This document shows, one piece after another, positions 9,967 to 19,133 of a DNA stretch of 64,000 nucleotides (the stretch's first letter is position 1; the number at the start of each line of letters is the position of its first letter). This DNA comes from Pseudoalteromonas luteoviolacea DSM 6061 (GTDB taxonomy: Bacteria; Pseudomonadota; Gammaproteobacteria; Enterobacterales; Alteromonadaceae), in assembly GCF_001625655.1 (NCBI RefSeq), contig NZ_AUYB01000098.1:124001-188000 (forward strand). The letters run 5' to 3'. A model generated the notes under the pieces. The model was not told the origin of the DNA. It ran no database searches and saw nothing but the letters and a program-made list of their open reading frames with translations. Made by a program: the position numbers and the translations under genes.

Positions 9967-10773
9967 ATGAAAATCCAACTTCTCGCAGCCATGGTTTCTT
10001 TACTAGCAGTAGATAGCGCAGTAGCTAGCGTTACAGTAGAAGATTTAGATGGATACAATCGTGAGTCAAAGTACACAGCAGGTGTAGTGAATCGTATCGT
10101 TACTGATTCTTTGCACGCTCGTACATTTAATGGTTGGTTGTTCCGTAACGATGCTTACGACAAATGTGAGACTGGTGTTGTTTACGACGAAATAACAGGT
10201 CAAGTAATTGCTCCAGTTGGCACAACTCCTGGTGGAGCACAAGCGTATACTGTTGATTCAATCTTCCTACAAGGTAACTTCACTGACGAGCAACTACAAC
10301 GTACTCGCGTATTAGCGATGAATTGTGAATCAGCGAGTGGCGAACAATTTGTAGTTAAACACAAAATTCCAGCACTACCAAAAATTACTTGGGATGCACA
10401 GCTAGTAGGCGTTGGTCCATGGAACAAGCCAGATTGCAGTGGTCCTGCACAACACTGCGGCGGAGCAGGTTGGTACAACGAGGTAAGTTACACTTCGTCG
10501 CTTCATATCAATAACGGCACTAAAGATGGCTATTGTACTGCAACAGCAGGCGAAGGTTCTTACTCAAAAGTGTTTAATGGCTATGACTCAACGCCGCTTT
10601 TCCACACTAACCACTTTGCGGTAAGTGACGTGTTATATAAGTCAAATTCGCGCATTTTTAGACAAGAAGTTTCTTGCAACAACCCAGCTGGTACGACTGA
10701 GCGTCTTACTGTTTGGGAAATTACAGGAGAAAACGACATTAACTTAGTAGTTGACCACACTAGCTACAAGTAA
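9967..10773 (+). CDS. Secreted cysteine-containing protein of unknown function
   Basis: The 268-residue protein has a signal peptide cleaved near AVASVTV. Its mature part contains several cysteines (in DKCETG, MNCESA, PDCSG, HCGG, GYCTA, VSCNN), so disulphides in an exported protein are likely. Aromatic- and glycine-rich segments such as CGGAGWYNEVSY are notable. The family was not recognised. A clear terminator follows, and the long AT-rich upstream region suggests independent regulation. Confidence 0.7.
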   Translation: MKIQLLAAMVSLLAVDSAVASVTVEDLDGYNRESKYTAGVVNRIVTDSLHARTFNGWLFRNDAYDKCETGVVYDEITGQVIAPVGTTPGGAQAYTVDSIFLQGNFTDEQLQRTRVLAMNCESASGEQFVVKHKIPALPKITWDAQLVGVGPWNKPDCSGPAQHCGGAGWYNEVSYTSSLHINNGTKDGYCTATAGEGSYSKVFNGYDSTPLFHTNHFAVSDVLYKSNSRIFRQEVSCNNPAGTTERLTVWEITGENDINLVVDHTSYK

Positions 10774-10793
10774 TTTGTCCAAAACTCAACCTT

Positions 10794-10816
10794 AAGGGCC
10801 TTACTGGCCCTTTTTT
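10794..10816 (+). terminator. Terminator
   Basis: AAGGGCC and GGCCCTT form a stem around TTACT, followed by six T residues. Confidence 0.87.
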
Positions 10817-10922
10817 GTTTAGAGCGCTTAAAGGGATTAATGGTTATTCAGGGTTGATTAATGGGTATATGTTTCAATAGGGTCCATAATAGTAAACTGT
10901 CTAGAGTATATTTGGAGCACCC

Positions 10923-11621
10923 ATGCGATTAGTTACTGCCGTTATGTCTGTTTTATTAAGCACTTCCGCAATTGCAGGAAGCCTTCCTACTTCACCACAT
11001 TTATATGTAAAAGGTTATGCTGAGCAGGCTGTAGCGCCTGATACTGCAATTGTGAATGTAGCGATTAATGAAAAGAACAAAAATCTGCAGTTTGCGAAAT
11101 CAAAAGTAGATGATGTAATGGCGCGCGCAATAGAAATTGCAAAACGCTTTGGAGTTGAGAGCAAACATATTTACGCTGAACAACTGAATGTATATAAACA
11201 AACTCGATACAATAGGACCACTAACGTAGAAGAGTTTGACGGCTTTAAAGTATCGAGAAATTTAACTTTAAGATTAAAAGAAGTTGAAAGATATCCTGAG
11301 CTTTTACAAGCGTTTGTCGATAGTGGCATCAATCAGTTTAACAATACTCAATTTATTGTTGAAGACAAAGAAGAGGTAATGAAAAAGCTAAAAGCGTCTG
11401 CAATTAAACAGGCAAGACTGGGCGCTAAAGAATTAGCAGACGGGTTTGGTGTCAAAGTTGGTGATTTGTATTCAGTCTCATTTTCTCCAATGAACGTACC
11501 TGTTCAACCATATGCAAGAGGAAAAATGATGGCTGCAGAAACAATGAGTGTGAAAGATGCCTATAATGTAGGTGACACAACACTAAAAGCCGAAGTTTAC
11601 GCGGTTTATTACATAGATTAA
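10923..11621 (+). CDS. SIMPL-domain (DUF541) periplasmic protein
   Basis: The 232-residue protein has a signal peptide (cleavage near AIAGS) and a single SIMPL/DUF541 domain. The family pattern is seen in VKGYAEQAVAPDTAIVNVAIN near the N-terminus and in the central segment of the type GFKVSRNLTLRLKEVE. Members of this family are periplasmic or outer-membrane-linked proteins related to oxidative stress protein YggE, with no defined enzymatic role. It is monocistronic. Confidence 0.9.
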   Translation: MRLVTAVMSVLLSTSAIAGSLPTSPHLYVKGYAEQAVAPDTAIVNVAINEKNKNLQFAKSKVDDVMARAIEIAKRFGVESKHIYAEQLNVYKQTRYNRTTNVEEFDGFKVSRNLTLRLKEVERYPELLQAFVDSGINQFNNTQFIVEDKEEVMKKLKASAIKQARLGAKELADGFGVKVGDLYSVSFSPMNVPVQPYARGKMMAAETMSVKDAYNVGDTTLKAEVYAVYYID

Positions 11622-11717
11622 TTATAAAATTGGTTCTATTTAGCTGCCAATAAATCTACAATCCCCTATACAATAATTACTAATTATATATATGGAAATT
11701 GAATAGGGGATATCATC

Positions 11718-12092
11718 ATGTTTACAGGTTTATTTGCTGCAATTTGTACTCTCTTTTACATTAAACTCAGTCTTGATGTGATAAAGCTTAGAAGACGATA
11801 TAAAGTTGGAATTGGGGATGCTGGTCACAGTGATTTAATTACTGCAATTCGCGCTCATGCCAATTTTATTGAATATACACCTTTAGCAGTTATTTTGATT
11901 TTTATCCTCGAGTATCAAAATGTAAGTTCGGTTTGGTTGATTATTTTTGCTAGCACATTTCTAATTGGTAGATTTTTACACGCTTTGGCACTAAATAAGT
12001 CTTACATACAAACTCGAGTGATAGGAATGCTTATGACATTTTTAACGCTCATAGGCTTAGCGCTATTTAATGGCTTTTTATACTTTTCATGA
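11718..12092 (+). CDS. MAPEG-family membrane protein
   Basis: The 124-residue protein has four hydrophobic helices. It contains the conserved MAPEG segment RAHANFIEYTPLAVI, matching the glutathione-S-transferase-like and eicosanoid-related membrane family. Its stop codon overlaps the start of the next gene (ATGA), so the two are probably co-translated. Bacterial members are mostly uncharacterised. Confidence 0.88.
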   Translation: MFTGLFAAICTLFYIKLSLDVIKLRRRYKVGIGDAGHSDLITAIRAHANFIEYTPLAVILIFILEYQNVSSVWLIIFASTFLIGRFLHALALNKSYIQTRVIGMLMTFLTLIGLALFNGFLYFS

Positions 12093-12724
12093 AAAACAAA
12101 TACTTTGTTTTAGGCTTGCCACGAACAGGCACAACGAGTCTTTGCGTAGCAAGCTTAGGTTTGGGCTTTAAAACAGCTCATACCGCATATACAAAGAGCG
12201 CCATTAAAAGCGCTCAACTTATCGCCGATACACCAGTGTTTAACGACTTTGAAAAGCTCTATCAATTATTTCCAAACAGTCGTTTTATCTATCTCGAGAG
12301 GGATCTGTCTTTGTGGGTGCCATCTATTCAAAGACTTCTAACTCGGATGCTACCTAAGCTAATTGAGCAAGGAGGGGGCTTTAATGAGACTCTCAAGCGC
12401 TGCTATTTGAACACCTTTCCAAACCTGAATGCTGACAACATTTTAGATGATACGTATCTAATCAATTGTTATAACAATCATAAGCTTAATGTTACTTCAT
12501 TTATAAATAAAACAAATGCTGACTGCCTGTTTGTAAATTTGGCCCATGAAGATAGTGGTCAAAAATTAGCTGAGTTTTTGAATGTATCAAATATAGATAT
12601 TCCTCATTTAAATAAAATGGGAAAGGTCACAGCCTGGAATGAAATCAGGCATCCACTAAAAGTAGAGTCAACTCGGCTTGGGAAAGTAGACAAAGACTCT
12701 ACTCTTTATTGCTTTAAAAAGTAA
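12089..12724 (+). CDS. Sulfotransferase-family-like protein
   Basis: The 211-residue product begins with GLPRTGTTSLC, the 5'-phosphosulfate-binding P-loop variant of PAPS-dependent sulfotransferases. A segment like SRFIYLERDLSLWVPS in the middle resembles the 3'-phosphate-binding region. It overlaps the MAPEG gene by 4 bp. The acceptor substrate is unknown. The protein is short compared with full-size sulfotransferases, but a compact form is common in marine bacteria. Confidence 0.75.
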   Translation: MKNKYFVLGLPRTGTTSLCVASLGLGFKTAHTAYTKSAIKSAQLIADTPVFNDFEKLYQLFPNSRFIYLERDLSLWVPSIQRLLTRMLPKLIEQGGGFNETLKRCYLNTFPNLNADNILDDTYLINCYNNHKLNVTSFINKTNADCLFVNLAHEDSGQKLAEFLNVSNIDIPHLNKMGKVTAWNEIRHPLKVESTRLGKVDKDSTLYCFKK

Positions 12725-12807
12725 TGTCCGATACTAAAATGTAACTTAAAAAATTGAGCTGTGTTGAGTACAATAGAGCCATTAATCCTTATTGAGAATA
12801 ATAGAGA

Positions 12808-13380
12808 ATGTTTGAATTAAAGTACCACACACCATTTGAGTGGACTCATAAAGTAATGGAAGATTTTGTTACTTTTTTACAAGATCATGCTGCCGCAGAA
12901 AAGAAAGCTTCGGGCATGGCTATGTCTATGCTAGGCCATTACCCTGATAGAACAAAACTTGTTAAAGCAATGGCTGATCTTGCAATTGAAGAGATGATAC
13001 ATTTTAAGCAAGTTTTAAAATTAATTAATGAAAGAGGGCTGGCATTAGGAAATGACAAGCAAGACCCATATATCAAAAAGATGCGAGGTTTGTTTCGCCA
13101 AGGTAGTGATGAATTCTTAATTGATCGTTTGTTGGTTGCAGCTGTAATTGAAGCAAGAGGACACGAGAGATTTTCGTTGGTTGCCGAAGCTCTACCTGAA
13201 GGCAAAGATAAAGATTTCTACGTGGCAATTGCAAAGTCTGAAGAAAAGCATAAGAACCTATTTGTCGAGCTAGGGTATGAATATTTTGACAAAGCGGTGA
13301 TTGACGCAAGACTAGAAGAAATATTAATTGCTGAAGCGCAAATTTGTGAAAGCATCCCATTTAGTGCTGCATTACACTAA
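12808..13380 (+). CDS. miaE: tRNA-(ms2io6A)-hydroxylase
   Basis: The 190-residue four-helix diiron protein has the ligand motifs EEMIHF, EARGHERF and SEEKHKNLF expected for MiaE. It hydroxylates the isopentenyl group of 2-methylthio-N6-isopentenyladenosine at position 37 of tRNAs reading UNN codons, using O2. It has the expected full length. A hairpin follows at 13392-13430. Confidence 0.93.
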   Translation: MFELKYHTPFEWTHKVMEDFVTFLQDHAAAEKKASGMAMSMLGHYPDRTKLVKAMADLAIEEMIHFKQVLKLINERGLALGNDKQDPYIKKMRGLFRQGSDEFLIDRLLVAAVIEARGHERFSLVAEALPEGKDKDFYVAIAKSEEKHKNLFVELGYEYFDKAVIDARLEEILIAEAQICESIPFSAALH

Positions 13381-13391
13381 ATGCTCACGAA

Positions 13392-13430
13392 AAGAGCACG
13401 TATAGAATAAAAAACATACGCGCTCTTATT
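13392..13430 (+). terminator. Probable terminator after miaE
   Basis: AAGAGCACGTA pairs with TACGCGCTCTT (one mismatch), and T-rich sequence follows. Its presence argues against translation starting at the ATG at 13432. Confidence 0.6.
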
Positions 13431-13470
13431 TATGTTAAATAGAGCTATTTGTTTAAGTTTGGATGTAGTG

Positions 13471-13983
13471 ATGCAAGAATTTTCAAAACATTTATCACGT
13501 AATAAAGTACAAGTCCCACAAAATCATATTTTTAAAATAACAGATATTAAAAACATAGCTCATCAATTGAAGCTGGTACCTCTTAACGCTTCTGTTGCGG
13601 AGATTGATTATTCAGCTGTTTTGTTAAACATGGATAGACTGACGGGTATTTTTGGAGACAACGATCCTTGGCCAGACCCAAAAATGACTTTTCAACAAAA
13701 CTTAAATAGTTTGCGCGTTCACCATTTGGAATTTGAATCAGAAAAAGCTTTTGCTTATTCAGTCATCAGTATTGATTCTAAGAAATGTTTTGGTAGCGTT
13801 TATATAGATCCAAGTGAAGATGCTGCTCAAGACTGTGAAGTATATTTTTGGCTTTGTAAATCATTACCAGTCAACAGGAAACAGTTTGCTATATTTTTAT
13901 CTGATTGGTTAAGTAGTGCTTGGAAATTCAAGAGTAGTAAAATTCATAAGTATAAGGACGCTGATAAAAATAAAGACTTGTGA
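13471..13983 (+). CDS. Small protein, possibly GNAT-like acetyltransferase
   Basis: The frame is open from 13432, but that ATG lies inside the hairpin following miaE and lacks a ribosome site. The ATG at 13471, behind GGATG, is preferred. The protein has about 170 residues. The central segment CFGSVYIDPSED followed by CEVYFWL resembles the beta4-beta5 region of GNAT acetyltransferases, yet the acetyl-CoA loop is not clear. It is a single gene. The assignment is tentative. Confidence 0.55.
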   Translation: MQEFSKHLSRNKVQVPQNHIFKITDIKNIAHQLKLVPLNASVAEIDYSAVLLNMDRLTGIFGDNDPWPDPKMTFQQNLNSLRVHHLEFESEKAFAYSVISIDSKKCFGSVYIDPSEDAAQDCEVYFWLCKSLPVNRKQFAIFLSDWLSSAWKFKSSKIHKYKDADKNKDL

Positions 13984-14243
13984 AAATGCAGTTTAGTATT
14001 GGAGGAAAGTTCGAAGATATTTTTGACTTAAGTGATGTCAAAAAGAAGGTATTAGGTCTCATAGTTAAAAGTACAAGTCTAACACACTTTACATCCTATA
14101 ATTTATATTATGTTAAATCATATAAATGCAATAAGTGTCAAACTTATACCCTTACCATATGAACGTACAGCAATGTTTTTTGAGTGTGCTATGTCCTATA
14201 CTAGACGGTATCGGACATTAATGAGGCGTTGCCATTTTATGAA

Positions 14244-15187
14244 TTACGAATGGACAATTTCTTTAACTGCTTGCTTCGCTGAATACACCGCAGCATGAAC
14301 CGACCCCCAATCTTTACCATCTGTATATGCCTCGCCAGCAAAAAATAATCGCCCATCTACATTTGCTCCAAGTTCTTTTACTGTCCGCCAACTCTCGTTG
14401 TTAGATACATAGGCGCTATGTACGTTTGGCTCTTCATTCCAGTTTTGGGAAATATGTTTAATATAGTGCTCCGTTGCTTTGCCATCAAACAACGTATCTA
14501 GTTCATCTAGAATGTATTTTATTAATTTGTCGTCACTTAATTCAACATAGGGAGATGACTCATTGCCAACAGCAAACAGTCCTAGAATATGTTGAGTTGT
14601 GACTTGTCCATATGCAACATCATAATACAACTTTTCTCCGGACGATGCGTTAACTTCAAAACCAATAAGTGCTGGGTAAAACTTTTCTGAAAATTCGATA
14701 AATGTTTTAATCCCACCCCAGACACTTACTTTATCAATCGCATTTTGTTTTCTAAGTGGCAACTTAGGAACAAACGTAATCATGTTTTGCTGTAGTACTT
14801 TAACAGGAACAGTCACAATAACTCGAGATGCAGAATCAATTGAATTCGACGTTGCTACTTTGATTTCTTCATTTGAGTAATCAATTTTAGTAACAATAGA
14901 ATCAAATATAATATGTTCCTCAACAGACGGTACAATGTAGCGTTTAAAAAAGTCAAACCAAGTCGAGTTAACAAACTTACTATCTTCTATCACCCCAAAT
15001 GTATCTAGGCTAAGTCGTTCTCCTTCGTAGAGAACATAGTCAACTCCCGGATCATACATCGTCGTTTTTATATCAATATCAACCAAATCATTATCAACTA
15101 TTTCCTTTAGAACTTTTGTGTCTACATGAATCCACTCTGCACCTAAAGGAATTGGAAAGTTTGCAAACTCAGTCGTATGCTTTATCC
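14244..15187 (-). pseudogene. Flavin amine oxidase, C-terminal fragment, cut off by the prophage
   Basis: The frame is open up to the prophage junction; the residues before the internal ATG at 15086 (for example NFPIPLGAEWIH) are typical of amine oxidases just after the first FAD-binding segment. Further on it has the FAD-binding LFFAGEAYTD segment near the C-terminus. The missing N-terminal 88 residues lie at 62099-62362 on the same strand, across the prophage. It has no start or promoter of its own and is certainly inactive. An internal start at 15086 would give a protein without the dinucleotide-binding fold. Confidence 0.9.
15181..15187. repeat. Direct repeat at the left prophage junction
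   Basis: TTTATCC occurs here and again at 62098-62104, exactly where the two halves of the amine oxidase gene stop. Mu-type transposition duplicates 5 bp, which fits inside the 7 shared bases; the extra two may be chance. Confidence 0.7.
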
Positions 15188-15449
15188 TGCTGTAAGGGGT
15201 CGTTCATTTCTAGAATTAACCAAACTATGAAATTCAACTTTCGATTCCTCTGAAAGCCCCATAATCACTGGACCTCTGAAATTTTCGAGTCAAAATCCCA
15301 AAAACCAAAAATACATTTGTTTTTAGACAAAACCCGCTCATTCCATATCATTCTGCGCTCATTCCTGCTCACAATACGTTTAGAATTAGACTAATAATCG
15401 CCATTTTTAAAAACGTTTAAACGCCCTTTAAACTGACTTTAAATACGCT
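15188..15449. other. Prophage left-end region
   Basis: About 260 bp lie between the junction and the MuF stop. They hold no gene. The nonamer GCTCATTCC is repeated at 15336 and 15357, 21 bp or two helical turns apart. The TCCTGCT/TAGAATTA pair found at the very end (15185-15218) recurs loosely at 15363-15390. These may be transposase-binding sites by analogy with the L1-L3 sites of Mu, but no test of this was possible. Confidence 0.45.
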
Positions 15450-15454
15450 TTAAA
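15406..15454. repeat. Helically phased TTTAAA array
   Basis: TTTAAA hexamers start at 15406, 15416, 15427, 15438 and 15449, that is, with spacings of 10, 11, 11 and 11 bp. The array overlaps the end of the MuF gene. A second array with 11-bp spacing lies at 37629-37676. Confidence 0.8.
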
Positions 15455-16592
15455 CATCAACTTGTTTAACAGCGACCACGCGATTCATATCCGAGCCAAC
15501 CTCAACGGTAATCAAAATTCCATTTACCACGTACTGCACAACACTTTGGTTAAATGTGGAATCGGCTTGAGTTTGAATTAGCTTCATTAACTGTGTGGTT
15601 TGCTCAAACCCAATTAATTGAATCGCCGTTTTTATCATGGCTTCATCGATAACTACCAAAGTGCTTTTTGTTTCGGGCGCAATATCCAAAACGGTTTTAA
15701 ATAAATTTGGATGTAAGTGCCCTAGCGTCAATTTTGTTCCAGACTCTGCTTTACCAAGTGACTGCTTAGCTGCAATCGTCGCAACTTGAGATTTAAAATA
15801 ACTTTGGCCTTCATTAATAGCGTTATTAAAAATCGGTGTGGCGACCTCTCTTATTTGGTGATCGAGTTTCGCTAACATCTGGCCCGTTGCTTTGTCTGCG
15901 CCCAACCATGCCAGACCTGGATTGTAATCCCAACCGAGATCAATGCCTGGCAATCGCTCCAGTTCTTCACCGGTTGTTGGGTCAACTTCAGTAAATGGTT
16001 TTTGATAATTCTTAAGTGCGGAATCTGGTGTAACAGTTAACCCCATACGTTTGATGTCGGCATCACTTAAGCTCACTACTTTACACCTGCAGTTCCAGCC
16101 GTTCGGCGGATAATGCGTGTTCCAGAAATTATGTTCAATTGGTAAAAGTATATAATTCCAAGCATTATGTTGCGGTCTTACTCGCGAGTCTCCTGCAGTT
16201 AAATATAAAAGATATGGCCTGCGATGTTTTAATCGTTCTTGCTGTTGCCATCGGCCAGCAGCTCGCGCGGTGTTTTTATTGTTTTGATAAATTACTTGAG
16301 TACGCCAACCGCGTTTTCCATTGTATGACCAACCATGTTTTGAAACTGCTTTATCAAAGCGCGCTCTAAATTCTGTGATCGTCTCGCCATTTTCAATCGC
16401 TGCAAGTACGGCTTTATATAAGTCGTTTAACAATTCAGTTTTAGTTGCACCGGCAACGGTAAATGCACGGGCATGAATGTGGCCTAGTAAATCTTTATAT
16501 GACTCCGTTGGTATTTGAACTTTTGATTTTAGATTTGAAATGGCCTCGTCGAATTTTACGAGTTGGCCATATTGAGGTGTTGTATCAGGCAT
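15450..16592 (-). CDS. MuF-type head morphogenesis protein (Mu gp30 / SPP1 gp7 family)
   Basis: The 380-residue protein has the MuF core in its first 210 residues: WSYNGKRGWRTQVIYQNN, RPYLLYLTAGDSRVRPQHNAWN and HYPPNGWNCRCKV. The paired cysteines and H-x-x-W pattern are typical. In Mu this minor head protein enters the capsid with the genome. About 140 residues follow the core and end in a beta-rich segment (VVQYVVNGILITVEVG). MuF proteins often carry variable C-terminal effector domains, and this tail may be one. It is the last gene of the leftward late operon and overlaps the preceding gene by 8 bp. Confidence 0.9.
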   Translation of the reverse strand: MPDTTPQYGQLVKFDEAISNLKSKVQIPTESYKDLLGHIHARAFTVAGATKTELLNDLYKAVLAAIENGETITEFRARFDKAVSKHGWSYNGKRGWRTQVIYQNNKNTARAAGRWQQQERLKHRRPYLLYLTAGDSRVRPQHNAWNYILLPIEHNFWNTHYPPNGWNCRCKVVSLSDADIKRMGLTVTPDSALKNYQKPFTEVDPTTGEELERLPGIDLGWDYNPGLAWLGADKATGQMLAKLDHQIREVATPIFNNAINEGQSYFKSQVATIAAKQSLGKAESGTKLTLGHLHPNLFKTVLDIAPETKSTLVVIDEAMIKTAIQLIGFEQTTQLMKLIQTQADSTFNQSVVQYVVNGILITVEVGSDMNRVVAVKQVDV

Positions 16593-17034
16593 GATGACTT
16601 ACATATTCTTCGTAAGATTCGCAATCAATTGAGAGCAATTTAAGGCCTTCAATTTTCTTGAATTGATTTACTAGTACGTTTGATGTCGAAAAATATGGGT
16701 GAAGATATTCATATTTGTTATGTAAGTTTGGGAAGTACTTTTTTGCATCTCTTTTGCCGAAATCCTTCTCAAGCCTTTTGACCTGTTTGGGGGTGTAATA
16801 TGCTCTAGTTTTTTTCTTCCAAACAGATTCAATGCAAGTAGGCCGATTTTCAGTATTGTGTATCCACTCACCTTTAATGAAGTCGTCAATATAAACAGCT
16901 AACGTTGATGTTGACTCAGTAGGAAAGCTGCGCTTTACCTTAATTATATAACTGCCCAGTTGGAACTCGACTGTTGGAAAAAGGCCTGCAAGGTGTTCTG
17001 TAATTACATCCCATGCTTCTTTATTAATGGTCAT
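16585..17034 (-). CDS. Unknown 149-residue phage protein upstream of MuF
   Basis: This small basic protein has no recognised domain. It includes a helical, lysine-rich centre (YYTPKQVKRLEKDFGKRDAKKY) and overlaps the MuF gene by 8 bp, so both are probably co-translated. A gene here is not part of the standard Mu order. If the MuF tail is an effector, this protein could be its partner, but that is only a guess from position. Confidence 0.7.
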   Translation of the reverse strand: MTINKEAWDVITEHLAGLFPTVEFQLGSYIIKVKRSFPTESTSTLAVYIDDFIKGEWIHNTENRPTCIESVWKKKTRAYYTPKQVKRLEKDFGKRDAKKYFPNLHNKYEYLHPYFSTSNVLVNQFKKIEGLKLLSIDCESYEEYVSHHA

Positions 17035-17041
17035 ATCAGCC

Positions 17042-17656
17042 TCACAATTTAGCTATATCTAGAGAAATTGCTTGATCAGCGCCCTGCTCATCTCGCTTGT
17101 AAAACCGGATAAATCGACAGCTATCAATTGTGTTTACAGACTCAGCAATGATGTCCATGGCCTTTTGCCATTTGCCTGTTTCGTCTTGAATTTCTAGCTT
17201 ACGAAGACTCAAAATACGCTGCGGATTGATGGTGCCTTGCTTGTCAGTTGAGAACACTTTATTGACGATCGCTTTGATGTTTTGATTGCCGCCTTCAGTC
17301 CATTCGCTAATGCATTTATCTATCATTTCTTTGGCGATTTGTAGCTCAGGACCCAGTTCAATTCGCTCCTGAATTTGTATTTTCACAGACAATGAATGGT
17401 CAAAAGAACGCAGTGTTAAATTGCCTTTTTTGCCCCCTAAATTTACACCATGCTCTTGTGCGAGCAGCTCTAAAAAGTCGTCAGCTTCTTCCATTTGTTG
17501 GTGCTTAAAATCGGCGAGCGCTTGTTGCTGTTTCTCTGCAAGTTCAATGGCTTTTTTGACAAATTCATCCTTTATTAGGTCAGTTTGCTTCACGTTCGCG
17601 AGTGCAACTAAATTGCCTTTACCATCTTTTAAAAAGCCTTCGGGAATCGCATTCAT
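17042..17656 (-). CDS. DUF3164-family phage protein
   Basis: The start at 17656 is preferred over 17686, because the ATG there gives MNAIPEGFLKDGKGN, the family's usual opening, and has AGGAG 10 bases upstream. The rest fits DUF3164: LGGKKGNLTLRSFD, ELQIAKEMIDKCISEW, and a C-terminal CRFIRFYKRDE. In other Mu-like phages this family sits in the early region near gemA. Here it lies between portal and MuF genes in a late operon, which is unusual. The function is unknown, though the family is widespread in transposable phages. Confidence 0.9.
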   Translation of the reverse strand: MNAIPEGFLKDGKGNLVALANVKQTDLIKDEFVKKAIELAEKQQQALADFKHQQMEEADDFLELLAQEHGVNLGGKKGNLTLRSFDHSLSVKIQIQERIELGPELQIAKEMIDKCISEWTEGGNQNIKAIVNKVFSTDKQGTINPQRILSLRKLEIQDETGKWQKAMDIIAESVNTIDSCRFIRFYKRDEQGADQAISLDIAKL

Positions 17657-17660
17657 AAGG

Positions 17661-19133
17661 TTAAATCTCCTGTTGATTTGCCTCACTCATTCCTTGTAAA
17701 ACCTCCAATTCAAGGGCCTTTGTGGCTACTTCTGCTAAGGCTGAATTAGATATATTTGGGAACTCATTGAGGATGTTTTGTTTTAGTTCGTCGAGGTTGT
17801 TTGCTTGTTTGGCAAACTCAAAAATCTTCTTTATTTCGGCGTCAGTTGCCTGGTCAAACTCATCAAAATTAGGGATGTCAGCGCCCTGTTTGTCACTCGA
17901 AAAGTCTTGCTTTGGTGCGCTAGCGATGCCTTGACCATCGTCTTTTATTTCTAACAGTTCTTCGCCTTTTTGAGGCTTTGGAATGCCCAAAGTATTGTAA
18001 ACGTAGTCCTCTGAAACAGGCACCATTTTGGCTGATTCACGAATGACGTTAACCGTTTCTAGGTTGATCTCTTTCTTGTCTCGCCAGACATATTTAGGTG
18101 GTTCACCCCCATCAAAATTCACTTTATGGATGGTTTCGAGTAGTTGATTTCGATAGCCAGAAACCAACGCCCTATCAGCGCGTTGATTTTCACCTGCACG
18201 TTTAGCATGTGTTTCACTGGCAGCACGGGCACCGGCTTTTTGCTCAGTGGCAAGCGTTTGAGAAGTCAGCGCTTTACTCATTTCTGAGTTACATAAATTG
18301 ATAAGCTGCAACTGGACTGGCTCACCCGACATTTTGCTTTCGATAATGTCTAAACTCGAATCATCTGGGATGACGGCAATACCGTCAGTCAGCAGCTTTG
18401 CTAAACCCTCAACCAGTTCATCTATATCTTTGTCTTGCATGCCTGGGCGGTATTTCCCAACGGGAAACGGCACACCAAAACGCTCACACAACTGAACAAA
18501 AAACTTAAAGCCACCATGCTTAAACATCCAAGGCCAAAAGCAGCTACTTAAAAGCGCAATACCATAGGGGTTTTTGGCCTCTGGCATATGCCTAACACAT
18601 GTCCAGCGGTCCTCATTGATGGGCTCACCCTCTGGGTGTTCACGTGTTTTAACAAGGAGCTCGTGATCTGAATTAAAAGCAAAGCGCCCTGCTGGCCATT
18701 GCTCAATCGTACTGGGTATCCAGGCATTGTCGCTTTTCTCAAACTTGCCTAAATGTGTGACCGCAAAGCCATGTAAAATCGCGATGTAGTTGTGCCAATC
18801 AATGTCCATCCACTGTGTATTTTTAGCTGGGCTTGAGGCCATTAATGCTTTGGCAATCTCATAACTTTTCATGCTTGCTGAATCATCTCCACCTGGCACC
18901 AGTTCCGCGTTAAATGCGAACATACCAGAGCGCAAACTGCGTAATTCACCGATTACATGTGCATCACGGGCTATCTCGTCATATATCAGCGAGCTTTTAC
19001 CCGCTTTTCGTAAGATCGGGTCGGGGTTTGGCAATTCGCGCATCATCGCCCATAAAGCGGGGTCTGTTTTACTCATCGAAAAGGCTTTTTGTAGTGCGCG
19101 ATAGCCTTTGTATGAAAGGTGGGGTTTAGACAT
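17661..19133 (-). CDS. Portal protein (Mu gp29, DUF935 family)
   Basis: The 490-residue protein matches the Mu gp29-type portal. Diagnostic stretches are LRSLRSGMFAFNAELVPGG, the CFWPWMFKHGGFKFFVQLCERFGVP block and a later ALTSQTLATEQ segment. As the dodecameric portal it forms the DNA gate of the procapsid and docks the terminase. It overlaps the terminase gene by 8 bp. The C-terminal 100 residues are acidic and variable. Confidence 0.95.
   Translation of the reverse strand: MSKPHLSYKGYRALQKAFSMSKTDPALWAMMRELPNPDPILRKAGKSSLIYDEIARDAHVIGELRSLRSGMFAFNAELVPGGDDSASMKSYEIAKALMASSPAKNTQWMDIDWHNYIAILHGFAVTHLGKFEKSDNAWIPSTIEQWPAGRFAFNSDHELLVKTREHPEGEPINEDRWTCVRHMPEAKNPYGIALLSSCFWPWMFKHGGFKFFVQLCERFGVPFPVGKYRPGMQDKDIDELVEGLAKLLTDGIAVIPDDSSLDIIESKMSGEPVQLQLINLCNSEMSKALTSQTLATEQKAGARAASETHAKRAGENQRADRALVSGYRNQLLETIHKVNFDGGEPPKYVWRDKKEINLETVNVIRESAKMVPVSEDYVYNTLGIPKPQKGEELLEIKDDGQGIASAPKQDFSSDKQGADIPNFDEFDQATDAEIKKIFEFAKQANNLDELKQNILNEFPNISNSALAEVATKALELEVLQGMSEANQQEI

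Noticed and set aside
13980..14162. 60-codon frame overlapping the stop of the possible acetyltransferase gene
   Set aside because: No ribosome site and no recognisable feature; overlap alone is not enough support.
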